Shown here piece after piece: positions 55,064-64,000 of a stretch of 64,000 nt of DNA. Position numbers and translations under genes: made by a program. The notes below the pieces were generated by a model, which searched no databases, had not been told where the DNA came from, and worked only from the letters and a program-made list of their open reading frames with translations. The stretch is from Chryseobacterium sp. JJR-5R (GTDB lineage Bacteria > Bacteroidota > Bacteroidia > Flavobacteriales > Weeksellaceae). Where the stretch lies: contig NZ_CP139137.1 in assembly GCF_034047335.1 (NCBI RefSeq), positions 930,001 to 994,000 on the forward strand. Direction: 5' to 3'. Every line of letters starts with the position of its first letter. Position 1 is the stretch's first letter.

Positions 55064-55939
55064 ATGCAGAAAAAAACATATGCAGGTCAGCCTGTCATTA
55101 CATTAAATAATGGGGTTGATATCCCTGCTTTAGGTTTCGGGGTCTGGCAGATGGAAGATTTACAGGAATGTGAAAATTCTGTAATTAAAGCTATTGAAAC
55201 AGGGTACAGGATGATTGATACGGCTGCCATCTATCAGAATGAAACGGCTGTGGGCAATGCCATAAAAAACAGCGGGACAGACAGAGAAGACCTGTTTATC
55301 ACTTCAAAGCTGTGGGTCCAGGACACTTCATATGAAAAGGCGAAAGGTGCTTTTCAGAGAACTTTGGACAGGTTGCAGCTGGAGTATCTCGATATGTATC
55401 TTATTCACTGGCCTTATGCTGATTTTAAAGGTGCCTGGAAAGCAATGGGGGAACTTTATCACGAAGGCAAAATAAAGGCAATCGGCGTCTGTAATTTTAC
55501 CGTTGAGAAACTAGAAGAATTAAAGGCAGACTCAGGCGTACTTCCTGTAATTAACCAGATTGAGCTTCATCCTCTGTTCCAGCAGAAAGAACTCCAGGCA
55601 TACAACAGGGAAAACAATATTGTTACGCAGCCCTGGAGCCCGCTTGGAAACGGTAATGCGGGACTTTTAGATCATGAAGATTTAAAAAATATCGCAGAAA
55701 AACACAGCAAAACAGTTGCTCAGGTGATCTTAAGATGGCATCTGCAGGAAGGGTTCTGTGTGATTCCAAAATCGGTGACGCCGTCAAGGATTCAAGAAAA
55801 TTTCAATGTTTTTGATTTTGAATTGACGGAAGATGAAATGAATGCCGTCCGTTCTTTAGATACCGGAAAAAGATTATTCTTTGATCCGAAAGATCCGTCG
55901 TGGGAACAGAAAATGCTGAATGCGGTGGCGGATATTTAA
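55064..55939 (+). CDS. Aldo/keto reductase
   Basis: A 291-aa NADPH-dependent reductase of the AKR (2,5-diketo-gluconate reductase-like) group. Catalytic set: Asp and Tyr in GYRMIDTAAIYQNE, Lys in ITSKLWVQD, and His in YLIHWPYAD; cofactor segment VIPKSVTPSRIQEN. Cytoplasmic. No operon partner visible; the 236 bp before it contain no recognisable element apart from AT-rich DNA. Confidence 0.93.
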   Translation: MQKKTYAGQPVITLNNGVDIPALGFGVWQMEDLQECENSVIKAIETGYRMIDTAAIYQNETAVGNAIKNSGTDREDLFITSKLWVQDTSYEKAKGAFQRTLDRLQLEYLDMYLIHWPYADFKGAWKAMGELYHEGKIKAIGVCNFTVEKLEELKADSGVLPVINQIELHPLFQQKELQAYNRENNIVTQPWSPLGNGNAGLLDHEDLKNIAEKHSKTVAQVILRWHLQEGFCVIPKSVTPSRIQENFNVFDFELTEDEMNAVRSLDTGKRLFFDPKDPSWEQKMLNAVADI

Positions 55940-55951
55940 AATATAGGATAA

Positions 55952-56443
55952 ATGTGGATTCATTCCAGAAAATTTAACGAAGAAAAAAATATAATCACTT
56001 CAGACTGTAACTATATTTTTTCTTTTTTAAGATGAGATGGATTTAATGAAAGACTTTTAAATGCTGAACTGCTGATTGATCATAATTTTGATTATACTTT
56101 CCAGATGACAGCTTTTCAGCATGAAAAAATCACTAAAAATAAATCTGATTTTTTTATGGAACAAGGAAAACTTACAGGCAAAATTTTTAATTATTTGGAA
56201 AGGCTGTTAGATTCTGAATACAAAACTTTGCATCAGGATTACAGTCCTGTACATCTTGCTGTTACTGATTCTGGAAATCAAATGTTTATATTAAATTTTG
56301 ATAAGGAGTTCTTAAATATAAATATTATGGATGGGTATCCCAGAGCATATTTTGAAACAGACGCAGAATTGCTGTTGTTTGAATTTAATGAATATTTAAA
56401 GAATTGGGTAGAGAAGAAGTATCAGGACTGGCTACAAGTCTAG
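55952..56443 (+). pseudogene. Hypothetical protein gene with an in-frame TGA
   Basis: One reading frame runs from ATG at 55952 to the stop at 56443, broken by a TGA at 56033-56035 (SFLR-stop-DGFNERLL). Coding-like sequence continues on both sides of the break. The intact downstream part alone starts at 56105 and makes a 112-aa acidic protein (MTAFQHEKIT ... WLQV) with no recognised domain. Without the TGA the protein would be about 163 aa. The TGA may be a real mutation or sequencing error. AT-rich relative to neighbours. Confidence 0.6.
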
Positions 56444-56497
56444 GCATAATAAGAGCTGTACTCTCATCAGGGTACAGCTCTTATTATGCTTTTATAT
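56444..56497. terminator. Bidirectional terminator between converging genes
   Basis: An 18-bp perfect stem with a 10-nt loop. TTTTATAT follows on the plus strand, so it ends the disrupted hypothetical gene; it also lies just past the Mpl stop on the other strand. Confidence 0.75.
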
Positions 56498-56501
56498 GAA
56501 A

Positions 56502-57839
56502 TTATTTTGTCAGGTCCAGCCCTCCGAAGTTGCCGGAACTCATCATCATGTAGACACCCTGCGTTTTGTCCAGTGTATTCCAGTAGGCATGAAGTTCTCC
56601 GGCATTGGTAAAGACTTTTAGATTTTCGTTTTTGAACTTTTCTTTGATCAATTCGGGAGAAATCGGCTCCATTCTTTTAATTTTTAAAGCATCTTCAGAA
56701 TAGAAAACGATCGCTTCATCCAGGCCGTCCATGGCATGGTCATACTGTTCAAGGAAAACAGGGTTTAGGCTTGAATAAGTATGAAGCTCAAGAAAACCGT
56801 ATTTTTTTTCGTTTTTAAACTGTTCACAGAAAGCTTTAACAGCCGCTTTCACTTTGCTCGGAGCGTGTGCAAAATCTTTGTAAAGTGTTCCCTTATCTCC
56901 TCTCTCTACTTTTTCAAGGCGTTTCGAAGCCCCTTTAAAACTCATGATGGCTTCATAGAAGTCTTCATCCATAACTCCTAAATGATGGCAGATGTTTCTT
57001 GCTCCTTCCAGATTCAGTAAATTATGGGCTCCGAAAACAGAAAGCGGAACATCGCCCATTTCTGTTGTTAAATGAACCTGGCCGTTGATAGTTTCGTATT
57101 CGGGTGTTTTGTAGGGGATTTTTCTGAAATAATTTTCTGCCGCTTCCACTACTTTTACCACTTCCGGATCTTCTTCGTTGTAGACTAAAATTCCGCCCGG
57201 CGTAATGCTGGCCACGAATTTCCTGAACTGCTCAATATAATCATCAAACGTTTTAAAAACATTGATATGATCCCAGGCAATCCCGCTCAATAATGCGATA
57301 TTGGGCTGATACAGCAGGAATTTAGAACGGAGATCGATAGGAGAGGACAGGTATTCATCACCTTCCAACACCATAAAATCATTGTCTTCCGTCAGTTTGA
57401 CCATACAGTCGAAACCTTCCAGCTGGGCACCCACCATAAAATCCACATCTTTCCGGTGGAAATTCAGGACATGGAGAATCATTGAAGTAATGGTCGTTTT
57501 TCCGTGAGAACCTGCAATGACTACCCGGGTTTTATTTTTAGACTGCTCGTACAGGAATTCCGGATAAGAATATATTTTTAAGCCCAGCTCCTTTGCCTTT
57601 GCCAATTCAGGGTTATCCTGGTGGGCATGCATCCCAAGAATTACGGCATCAAGGTCAGAAGTGATTTTTTCCGGGAACCAACCTGTTTCTGCGGGTAGAA
57701 TTCCTTTCTTCTCCAATCTTGATTTTGAAGGTTCAAAGATCGCATCATCCGAACCGGTAACCTGGTATCCTTTATCTTTTAATGCAATGGCAAGATTGTG
57801 CATGGCGCTTCCGCCGACAGCAATGAAATGGGTCTTCAA
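56502..57839 (-). CDS. mpl: UDP-N-acetylmuramate:L-alanyl-gamma-D-glutamyl-meso-diaminopimelate ligase
   Basis: Mur-ligase family enzyme of 445 aa that recycles cell-wall peptide by joining the tripeptide to UDP-MurNAc. N-terminal MurC-like Rossmann domain (FIAVGGSAMHNLA), P-loop GSHGKTT (110-116), LEGDEYLSSP, then the C-terminal ligase domain with YKDFAHAPSKVKAAV (shown in part as DFAHAPSK). The GSAMHNLA start and the missing MurC GIGG/S pattern favour Mpl over MurC. Cytoplasmic. Confidence 0.9.
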   Translation of the reverse strand: MKTHFIAVGGSAMHNLAIALKDKGYQVTGSDDAIFEPSKSRLEKKGILPAETGWFPEKITSDLDAVILGMHAHQDNPELAKAKELGLKIYSYPEFLYEQSKNKTRVVIAGSHGKTTITSMILHVLNFHRKDVDFMVGAQLEGFDCMVKLTEDNDFMVLEGDEYLSSPIDLRSKFLLYQPNIALLSGIAWDHINVFKTFDDYIEQFRKFVASITPGGILVYNEEDPEVVKVVEAAENYFRKIPYKTPEYETINGQVHLTTEMGDVPLSVFGAHNLLNLEGARNICHHLGVMDEDFYEAIMSFKGASKRLEKVERGDKGTLYKDFAHAPSKVKAAVKAFCEQFKNEKKYGFLELHTYSSLNPVFLEQYDHAMDGLDEAIVFYSEDALKIKRMEPISPELIKEKFKNENLKVFTNAGELHAYWNTLDKTQGVYMMMSSGNFGGLDLTK

Positions 57840-57843
57840 TGGA

Positions 57844-58281
57844 TTATTGTTTTTTTACGTTATTATTGATAAGCTCCTGGAAAACATCTGTAATGTTATT
57901 CCAGTTTGTTCTGTAATTCGGCATAATGGAGCTTGCATCTGTTTTACTGCCTTCATTAGGACCCTTTTTTACATTTACGGAAGTTGAAATATGATCATAA
58001 ATCTTTTTATGGTCTTCCTGAATCCTTCTGAAATTGTTTCGGGAAAGGGTATGTTCTATTTTATTTAAATCTTCCTGGGGAATTTTGAAATCCTGCTTAT
58101 ATTTTTTACCCTGGCCTTCAAAAGAGTAATGGGCATCATGTCCTTTGATCAGAAGATTCTCATATACGGGTGCAAGGCCGCCGCTTCTGGAATAGCTGAT
58201 GTCGAAATCCGAATAGATCCTTTGGCTGTTGCATGATGCTAATACAGTAAGAGCAAATAAGATTCCTGTTATCCTTTTCAT
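57844..58281 (-). CDS. Hypothetical lipoprotein
   Basis: No family recognised. A 145-aa protein with a lipobox (LTVLASCNSQ, Cys17), so membrane-anchored and exported. The mature part is polar, with a beta-rich DISYSRSGGLAPVYEN-like segment followed by helices. It lies between mpl (4 nt away) and the PlsC-like gene (12 nt), so all are probably one operon. Confidence 0.75.
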   Translation of the reverse strand: MKRITGILFALTVLASCNSQRIYSDFDISYSRSGGLAPVYENLLIKGHDAHYSFEGQGKKYKQDFKIPQEDLNKIEHTLSRNNFRRIQEDHKKIYDHISTSVNVKKGPNEGSKTDASSIMPNYRTNWNNITDVFQELINNNVKKQ

Positions 58282-58293
58282 AATAATTCTGCT

Positions 58294-59100
58294 TTAATTA
58301 CCTGATTCTTTCTGTTCTGATTTTTTGGCTTTCAGTTCTTCGTCATATTGGTGCAACAGATTGAAGTCCTCAGTCTGTTCAATGGCGGTCATGATCTTAT
58401 ACAGGATTTGCTGGGCATTCTCTTTGTCGTAATCGATTTCAAGAGGTGCCTTGAATTCCATGGTAGGCTTTACGCCTGTGACCTTTACCCGGAGCCCTTT
58501 TTTATCAAAAGCCCTGCGGAATCCGTTGATTTTTATCGGGATTACAATCGGGCGCTGATTTTTAACCAGTTTTGCCGTTCCCCTTCTTCCCTGTGCAAAA
58601 GCGGAGGTGGTTCCCTGGGGGAAAGTGGCTACCCATCCGTTATCAAGAGCCTTCATGATGTTTTCAACCTCACTCATATCCACGATCCTGTTGACGTTTT
58701 TGCCTTCTGCTCGCCAGGTCCTTTTAACAGTAACGGCACCTGCAATTTTAAAGATCTTGGGAAGGATTCCTTTGTTCATCGTTTCTTCGGCTGCAACATA
58801 ATAGAAATCAATCTTCGGGTTTAATAAGTATATCGGGTTTTTAATGGTGTTAAGGTACCCGTTGTTTACTGAGCAGAATGCGTGATACATGGCCGCAACA
58901 TCGGCAAAATAAGTTTGGTGATTGGACACAAACAGTACATTGGAATCCGGGAGATCCACAAGATGCTCAGTTCCTGTAATTTTCAGTTTGTTAAAGCCGT
59001 TGAACCTTCTGTAGGATATAATTCCCAGAATGAAAATAATTATCCTTTTTAAAAAATAAGGAGTACCGAATGCATCGGTAAAAATATTTTTTTTCGCCAT
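58294..59100 (-). CDS. 1-acylglycerol-3-phosphate acyltransferase-like (PlsC family)
   Basis: A 268-aa membrane-bound acyltransferase. A hydrophobic segment near residues 17-30 precedes SNHQTYFAD, where His61 and Asp67 are one residue further apart than the usual NHx4D. The FPQGTTSAFAQGRRG segment replaces the typical PEGT block. It would acylate a glycerophosphate or related acceptor. Operon with the lipoprotein and mpl downstream. Confidence 0.85.
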   Translation of the reverse strand: MAKKNIFTDAFGTPYFLKRIIIFILGIISYRRFNGFNKLKITGTEHLVDLPDSNVLFVSNHQTYFADVAAMYHAFCSVNNGYLNTIKNPIYLLNPKIDFYYVAAEETMNKGILPKIFKIAGAVTVKRTWRAEGKNVNRIVDMSEVENIMKALDNGWVATFPQGTTSAFAQGRRGTAKLVKNQRPIVIPIKINGFRRAFDKKGLRVKVTGVKPTMEFKAPLEIDYDKENAQQILYKIMTAIEQTEDFNLLHQYDEELKAKKSEQKESGN

Positions 59101-59127
59101 CTCTCAATTAAACACGGTTTTGCAAAG

Positions 59128-59754
59128 TTACATTTTTTTCAGCAACTGGCTGAACTCGCTCAATATCATTGCGGTAGCTCCCCAAATAATATATCCGTTA
59201 AAATTAATCACCGGGACCTCTTTTCCTCCTGTACTTGGCAACACCATCATTTCAGGCATATCAGGAAGGTTCAGAAAACTGGTGACCGGAAATTCAATAA
59301 CTTCCACTGCTTCGCTCTGCTGCAAAACAAATGCCGGATTTCTGCTGGTGTAGGATATATAAGGATAAACATAAAAATTACTGGGCGGAATATAAATCGG
59401 GGACATTTCCCGGATGATTCTTATATAATGTTTATCAATCCCGATCTCTTCCGAAGTTTCACGGATGGCGGTTTCTGCAAAATTCCGGTCAGCTTCCTCA
59501 CGCTTGCCGCCGGGCAGGGAAATCTGTCCGCTGTGCCGGTCATGTTCATTGATGGTCCTCTGGATCAAAGGAAAGTGCCATTCATTATTTTTAAGATAAA
59601 GCGCGATATTGACAGCCGCAAATTTTGGATTATTCTTTAAAACGTCTTCATAGCTGAAAACGGGGCGGGAGGGCGGTGAAAAAACGCCGTGCGCATGTTC
59701 TCCCGCCAGTGCTGCACTCTTGATTTTCCTTAATAAATCTTTTCCAAAACTCAT
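59128..59754 (-). CDS. Nudix hydrolase, CoA pyrophosphatase type
   Basis: A 208-aa enzyme with a complete Nudix box (residues 82-106: GGKREEAD ... RETSEEIGI), preceded by HSGQISLPGG, the motif of the NudL/CoA-pyrophosphatase subgroup. It would hydrolyse CoA or its derivatives. A -7 element TAAATTTG (minus strand, 59759-59766) ends only 4 nt before the ATG, so the mRNA may be leaderless. First gene of the apparent mpl-region operon, 27 nt upstream of the PlsC gene. Confidence 0.9.
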   Translation of the reverse strand: MSFGKDLLRKIKSAALAGEHAHGVFSPPSRPVFSYEDVLKNNPKFAAVNIALYLKNNEWHFPLIQRTINEHDRHSGQISLPGGKREEADRNFAETAIRETSEEIGIDKHYIRIIREMSPIYIPPSNFYVYPYISYTSRNPAFVLQQSEAVEVIEFPVTSFLNLPDMPEMMVLPSTGGKEVPVINFNGYIIWGATAMILSEFSQLLKKM

Positions 59755-59758
59755 GATT

Positions 59759-59766
59759 CAAATTTA
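59759..59766 (-). promoter_or_regulatory. -7 element touching the Nudix gene start
   Basis: TAAATTTG on the minus strand fits TAnnTTTG and ends 4 nt before the ATG. No clear -33. Confidence 0.4.
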
Positions 59767-59890
59767 ATAATATATTTTGAAGAAATAAGAATGAACCAGT
59801 AATTATATAAAAGATGTATATTGAGTTATACCTTATATATAATGATACGAAACAAAAATCTTTACATAGCTCTGATTTTTTTTAGGAACT

Positions 59891-59994
59891 ATTCCTGCTA
59901 TCCACTATTACTCCTCACGCCTTGTCTTGCCGCAGCATTTCCTTCGCTTACCTGTTTGCTGTTACGGGGTAGCCGTTTCTATCGGGGCTAGGGG
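59891..59994 (+). repeat. Degenerate flavobacterial intergenic repeat
   Basis: The stretch opens ATTCCTGCTATCCAC and closes CTATCGGGGCTAGGGG. This pairing resembles a repeat I recall from many Chryseobacterium and Flavobacterium intergenic regions. Only the two ends are recognisable; the middle is not conserved to my eye. Confidence 0.4.
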
Positions 59995-60091
59995 TTTGGG
60001 ACGTCCCAAGAAGAGCAGTTTGTAAAATCCGCTTCTGCGCGCTATTACTTAACCGCCACTTCTTATCGCTCATTACCACACTTCTCATCTG

Positions 60092-60115
60092 CCATTACCA
60101 TTACCATTACCATTA
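60092..60115 (+). repeat. CCATTA microsatellite
   Basis: Four exact tandem copies of CCATTA. No gene contains it. Confidence 0.9.
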
Positions 60116-60232
60116 GCTATTACCGGATTATTATTGAATCATCCTTAGTTATCAGGAGTTATTATTCCAGTTTAATTTTCATGAGTCAGGTCAATAATCC
60201 CCGCCATAAAAATTTCCCTCCCTTGGAGGGGT

Positions 60233-60257
60233 GTCAAAAATCCTCTGGATTTTTGAC
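60233..60257. repeat. Inverted repeat within a CCCTCC-type element
   Basis: GTCAAAAATCC and GGATTTTTGAC form an 11-bp hairpin with a 3-nt loop; GGAGGGGTGT and CGGGGTGG flank it. The element looks like a short interspersed repeat of this group. Confidence 0.6.
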
Positions 60258-60361
60258 GGGGTGGTATGACATTATGCTTTTATACATTACACTCTTATAT
60301 ATAATATACTCTTATATAATGTACGCTCAATATTACCTACCGTCCGGAGTATGTGCAACCC

Positions 60362-60392
60362 AACCTTACAGGTTTTTAAAACCTGTAAGGTT
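60362..60392. repeat. 31-nt perfect palindrome
   Basis: Arms AACCTTACAGGTTTT and AAAACCTGTAAGGTT of 15 nt pair around a single central T. Resembles palindromes found between genes in Chryseobacterium. No T-run follows, so it is not read as a terminator. Confidence 0.75.
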
Positions 60393-60393
60393 T

Positions 60394-60435
60394 GATCAAA
60401 GTTTCCATTACGGTTTTCATTATATAAGGTGTTTC
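60394..60435 (+). repeat. Imperfect direct repeat, copy 1
   Basis: Begins GATCAAAGTTTCCATTA and ends GGTGTTTC; copy 2 at 60552-60593 matches at most of 42 positions. Confidence 0.75.
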
Positions 60436-60551
60436 TTTAATTTAATTTCCATTCGGCAATCATTCTCGGCAATCATCACAAGTTCTTATACATTGTTATA
60501 TCATAATTCCCTGTAGGCATTATCATAAATCATGGCAGGGCCCTCTTCATT

Positions 60552-60593
60552 GATCAAAGTTTCCATTATGGTTCTCATCACACGAGGTGTTTC
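60552..60593 (+). repeat. Imperfect direct repeat, copy 2
   Basis: Same start (GATCAAAGTTTCCATTA) and end (GGTGTTTC) as copy 1 at 60394, with differences in the middle. Confidence 0.75.
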
Positions 60594-60866
60594 CCGATTC
60601 CCTTTATATTATATAGAATCAGAATCTTTGTCAGCAACGGGTAGGATTTATAACCTTCGCCACTGATTGAAAATCTGTTTTCAGGTCCTTTTGGTCTCCA
60701 TTTACCGGCGAAACCACTTTATATGACCTTAAGTTTTTTAACCCATACCCATGGTATTTGAATCTTGTGGATAACTCTGAATTGTCTGTAAACGTTATGC
60801 AGTCAGTTGGATAAGGATTTACTTTCCCACAAATTGTGTTTTAAGATGAACATAATGTTACGTATA

Positions 60867-60898
60867 TTTGGAAGATAAGGGATGAGTTTCTATCTTTG
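60867..60898 (+). promoter_or_regulatory. rRNA promoter P1
   Basis: TTTG (60867-60870), 20 nt, TATCTTTG (60891-60898). Full consensus match, followed by GCCCCACTG and a purine-rich leader. Confidence 0.75.
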
Positions 60899-61051
60899 CC
60901 CCACTGAAAAACGAGAGTAGATCAGCAGCGCAGAAGAGGCTTTTAGGTAAGCCGGAATAAAATAACTAATCATCTACCTTACAGGATTGCTTCAGGCAGT
61001 TGTGTAGGATACGGATCGGGAAAAACTTTTTAGGATTTTAGATAAATAAAA

Positions 61052-61082
61052 TTTGGATGGTTGGAAAAGATTTGTATCTTTG
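61052..61082 (+). promoter_or_regulatory. rRNA promoter P2
   Basis: TTTG (61052-61055), 19 nt, TATCTTTG (61075-61082). Full consensus match, the strongest of the three. The sequence after it (CAGTCCGGTAAAACGGGAGCG) resembles the one after P1. Confidence 0.8.
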
Positions 61083-61177
61083 CAGTCCGGTAAAACGGGA
61101 GCGCAGGAGTAGAGGGGTTGGATGTTGAGAGGGGTTAAGGTTAGAGAAAAAAAACTTTAAAATTTTCCTTAAAAACA

Positions 61178-61209
61178 TTTGGCGGATTAGAAATAAAGTT
61201 TTACTTTTG
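61178..61209 (+). promoter_or_regulatory. rRNA promoter P3
   Basis: TTTG (61178-61181), 20 nt, TACTTTTG (61202-61209). About 140 nt before 16S. Confidence 0.75.
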
Positions 61210-61351
61210 CACACGCAAATACGGCAAAGCCCAACGACAGAAAAGGGTGGCCGTGGGAGCGGAAGAAGAGAGATCATTGAAAAACAGATATACAACCAAG
61301 AATAAGGAAAAACTAAAGCGTAAAATAACTTTGAGTGAGTCAGACAAACAT

Positions 61352-62868
<1,517 letters not shown>

Positions 62869-63094
62869 TAGAGACTCGTTAAGCGAGTATAAACAAAATT
62901 AGGTACTTAACTGTACCAAGTACTTACTTAAAGTTAGAGCTTTAGTTTTTTTATTGGTTGCTATCTTACATAAAATACAATACAAACCCACTAGGAATTA
63001 GTATAGGGATAGAGATACAGGAGCGGAGAGCCAAGAACCAAGACCAATGTAAAAGTCTTGTATCTAGCATCTGGGATCTGTTAGTCTAAAAGAC
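62869..63094 (+). other. 16S-tRNA spacer
   Basis: Contains a short hairpin (ACTCGTT / GCGAGT region) right after 16S and, from 63026, a repeat GAGAGCCAAGAACCAAGAC ... that recurs before the tRNA-Ala gene. No gene. Confidence 0.7.
63026..63080 (+). repeat. Spacer repeat, copy 1
   Basis: Starts GAGAGCC, then AACCAAGAC and a CAAGAC/GTCTTG inverted pair; copy 2 is at 63194-63250. Confidence 0.65.
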
Positions 63095-63168
63095 AGTCTC
63101 GTAGCTCAGCTGGTTAGAGCGCTACACTGATAATGTAGAGGTCGGCAGTTCGAGCCTGCCCGAGACTA
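63095..63168 (+). tRNA. tRNA-Ile (GAT anticodon)
   Basis: A 7-bp acceptor stem (AGTCTCG / CGAGACT), D-arm GTAGCTCAGCTGGTTAGAGC, anticodon stem CTACA/TGTAG with loop CTGATAA (anticodon GAT), T-arm GGCAGTTCGAGCCTGCC, discriminator A. CCA is not encoded. Confidence 0.96.
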
Positions 63169-63193
63169 CTAATTGCAAAAGACGGGAAGAGTA

Positions 63194-63250
63194 GAGAGCC
63201 ATGAACCAAGACTGTCAATTAGAAAGTCTTGTCTCTAGGATCTTGAGTCT
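63194..63250 (+). repeat. Spacer repeat, copy 2
   Basis: GAGAGCCATGAACCAAGACTG followed by AGTCTTG; related to copy 1 at 63026, each just before a tRNA. Confidence 0.65.
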
Positions 63251-63267
63251 TTTAAGTCTGACTAGAG

Positions 63268-63341
63268 GGGGAATTAGCTCAGCTGGCTAGAGCGCCTGCC
63301 TTGCACGCAGGAGGTCAAGGGTTCGACTCCCTTATTCTCCA
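63268..63341 (+). tRNA. tRNA-Ala (TGC anticodon)
   Basis: Acceptor stem GGGGAAT / ATTCTCC with one G-U pair, D-arm TAGCTCAGCTGGCTAGAGC, anticodon stem CCTGC/GCAGG with loop CTTGCAC (anticodon TGC), T-arm AAGGGTTCGACTCCCTT, discriminator A. Confidence 0.96.
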
Positions 63342-63548
63342 CGGATTGTACTTAATTACTTAGGTAATAGGGTATGATGTATGAGGGTAATAAAAGAAAG
63401 TGTATATTCTACATAATGACGGAGCCGTCATTAGTATGCTTCACTTGATTGCTTAAGTACAAGAACAAAGATCATTGACATTAACGGTAAAGACATCACA
63501 AAGAGAAAACCGAGCACTTATAAGTGCTTGAGTAACCTAAAAAATAGG
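63342..63548 (+). other. tRNA-Ala to 23S spacer
   Basis: Carries GATCATTGAC near 63471, which echoes GATCATTGAAAA in the 16S leader near 61273. Such shared blocks may be antitermination or processing sites. No gene. Confidence 0.5.
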
Positions 63549-64000
63549 AAAGAAATCGTTAAGGGCGTATGGCGGATGCCTAGGCTTTCAGAGGCGAAGA
63601 AGGACGTGGTAAGCTGCGAAAAGCTCGGGGGATCGGCACACACGAATTGATCCCGAGATGTCCGAATGGGGCAACCCGTCTGGTTGAAGACCAGTCACTC
63701 TAAATTTATTTAGAGAGCAAACCCGGAGAACTGAAACATCTAAGTACCCGGAGGAAAAGAAATCGAAGAGATTCCGTAAGTAGTGGCGAGCGAACGCGGA
63801 TTAGCCCAAAAGCTTTTATATGTTTAATAGAATGTTCTGGAAAGAACAGCCGTAGAGGGTGATAGCCCCGTACATGAAAGGCATATTTGAGTGATAAATG
63901 AGTAGGGCGGGACACGTGAAATCCTGTCTGAATATGGGGGGACCATCCTCCAAGGCTAAATACTCCTGAAAGACCGATAGTGAACAAGTACTGTGAAGGA
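63549..64000 (+). rRNA. rrl: 23S ribosomal RNA, 5' part
   Basis: The 5' end of 23S is recognised from AAGGGCGTATGGCGGATGCC and TTTCAGAGGCGAAGAAGGACG. It continues past the window end, so only about 450 nt are present. The start is placed by alignment to Escherichia coli and may be off by several bases. Confidence 0.92.

Larger units (their letters stand above)
59755..61351. other. 1.6-kb gene-free region before the rRNA operon
   Basis: No credible protein gene. The left two thirds hold short repeats listed separately (59891-59994, 60092-60115, 60233-60257, 60362-60392, 60394-60435 and 60552-60593). The right third holds three tandem rRNA promoters and the leader. Open frames here pass through the repeats and are not coding. 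Confidence 0.75.

Noticed and set aside
60362..60392. Reading the 31-nt palindrome as a terminator
   Set aside because: No T tract follows on either strand and no gene ends nearby.
60181..60516. 111-codon plus-strand frame
   Set aside because: It runs through two interspersed hairpin repeats and has low-complexity Tyr/Ile stretches; no domain and no promoter.
60361..60600. A CRISPR array in the repeat-rich region
   Set aside because: Repeats occur only twice with unequal spacing and are not CRISPR-like; no cas gene is present.
63706..63987. Minus-strand frame in 23S
   Set aside because: Antisense to 23S rRNA; frames like this are common annotation errors.

Overview
The window looks like chromosome from a flavobacterium of the Chryseobacterium group (Bacteroidota, Weeksellaceae-like). 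The evidence is: promoters of the Bacteroidota form TTTG-N19/20-TAnnTTTG; gene starts preceded by A/T-rich sequence with no Shine-Dalgarno; flavobacterial families (PNGase F, SecG with an Ala/Pro tail, paired M16 peptidases, CstA); and a 16S-tRNAIle-tRNAAla-23S operon at the right end. The exact genus or species is an inference. I see no phage, insertion sequence, integrase, CRISPR array or replication origin.

Layout. 1-8.2 kb: mostly minus-strand single genes: a secreted protein, asparagine synthetase AsnB, a two-domain PNGase F, an RsmB-type rRNA methyltransferase, then YjdM (+) and an ABC ATPase. 8.2-15.3 kb: a YceI lipoprotein, pheS, a histidine kinase/NarL-type regulator pair, a DUF3108 protein, and a ferredoxin reductase plus 2Fe-2S ferredoxin. 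15.3-25.2 kb: LOG-family protein, PepD, a lipoprotein, a LURP-one-like protein, recR with two GT2 glycosyltransferases, SecG, and an active/inactive pair of M16 peptidases. 25.3-36 kb: PAS histidine kinase with a CheY-like regulator, UvrD/PcrA helicase, a frameshifted hydrolase, a membrane PLD-like protein, an S41 peptidase broken by an internal stop, and CstA. 36-40 kb: hydrolases, a HipA-like kinase/DUF3037 pair and a small Cys-rich peptide with a bacteriocin-like leader. 39.8-46.7 kb: tyrosine catabolism (hppD, hmgA, fumarylacetoacetase) with a flavin reductase-like protein and a CoA transferase. 46.8-59.8 kb: a TonB-dependent receptor/thioredoxin operon, an AT-rich orphan gene, stress and redox genes (Crp, AhpD-like, MdaB/SDR/LysR, aldo-keto reductase), Mpl, a PlsC-like acyltransferase and a Nudix enzyme. 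59.8-61.35 kb: gene-free DNA rich in short repeats, ending in three tandem rRNA promoters. 61.35-64 kb: rRNA operon, with 23S running off the end.

How genes work together. Tyrosine carbon passes through HppD, HmgA and fumarylacetoacetase to fumarate and acetoacetate; the maleylacetoacetate isomerase step is not in the window. The ferredoxin reductase and ferredoxin form an electron-transfer pair. The TonB receptor and its co-translated thioredoxin both carry a Cys-Ser-Val-Cys motif. LysR is divergent from mdaB and the adjoining NAD-binding reductase and probably controls them.

Most notable: the 16S 3' end lacks the CCUCC anti-Shine-Dalgarno core; three genes carry a single frameshift or stop; the HipA-like/DUF3037 pair; the degenerate double-glycine Cys-rich peptide; and a secreted PPC-domain protein. 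All family assignments come from reading motifs by eye, without database searches.
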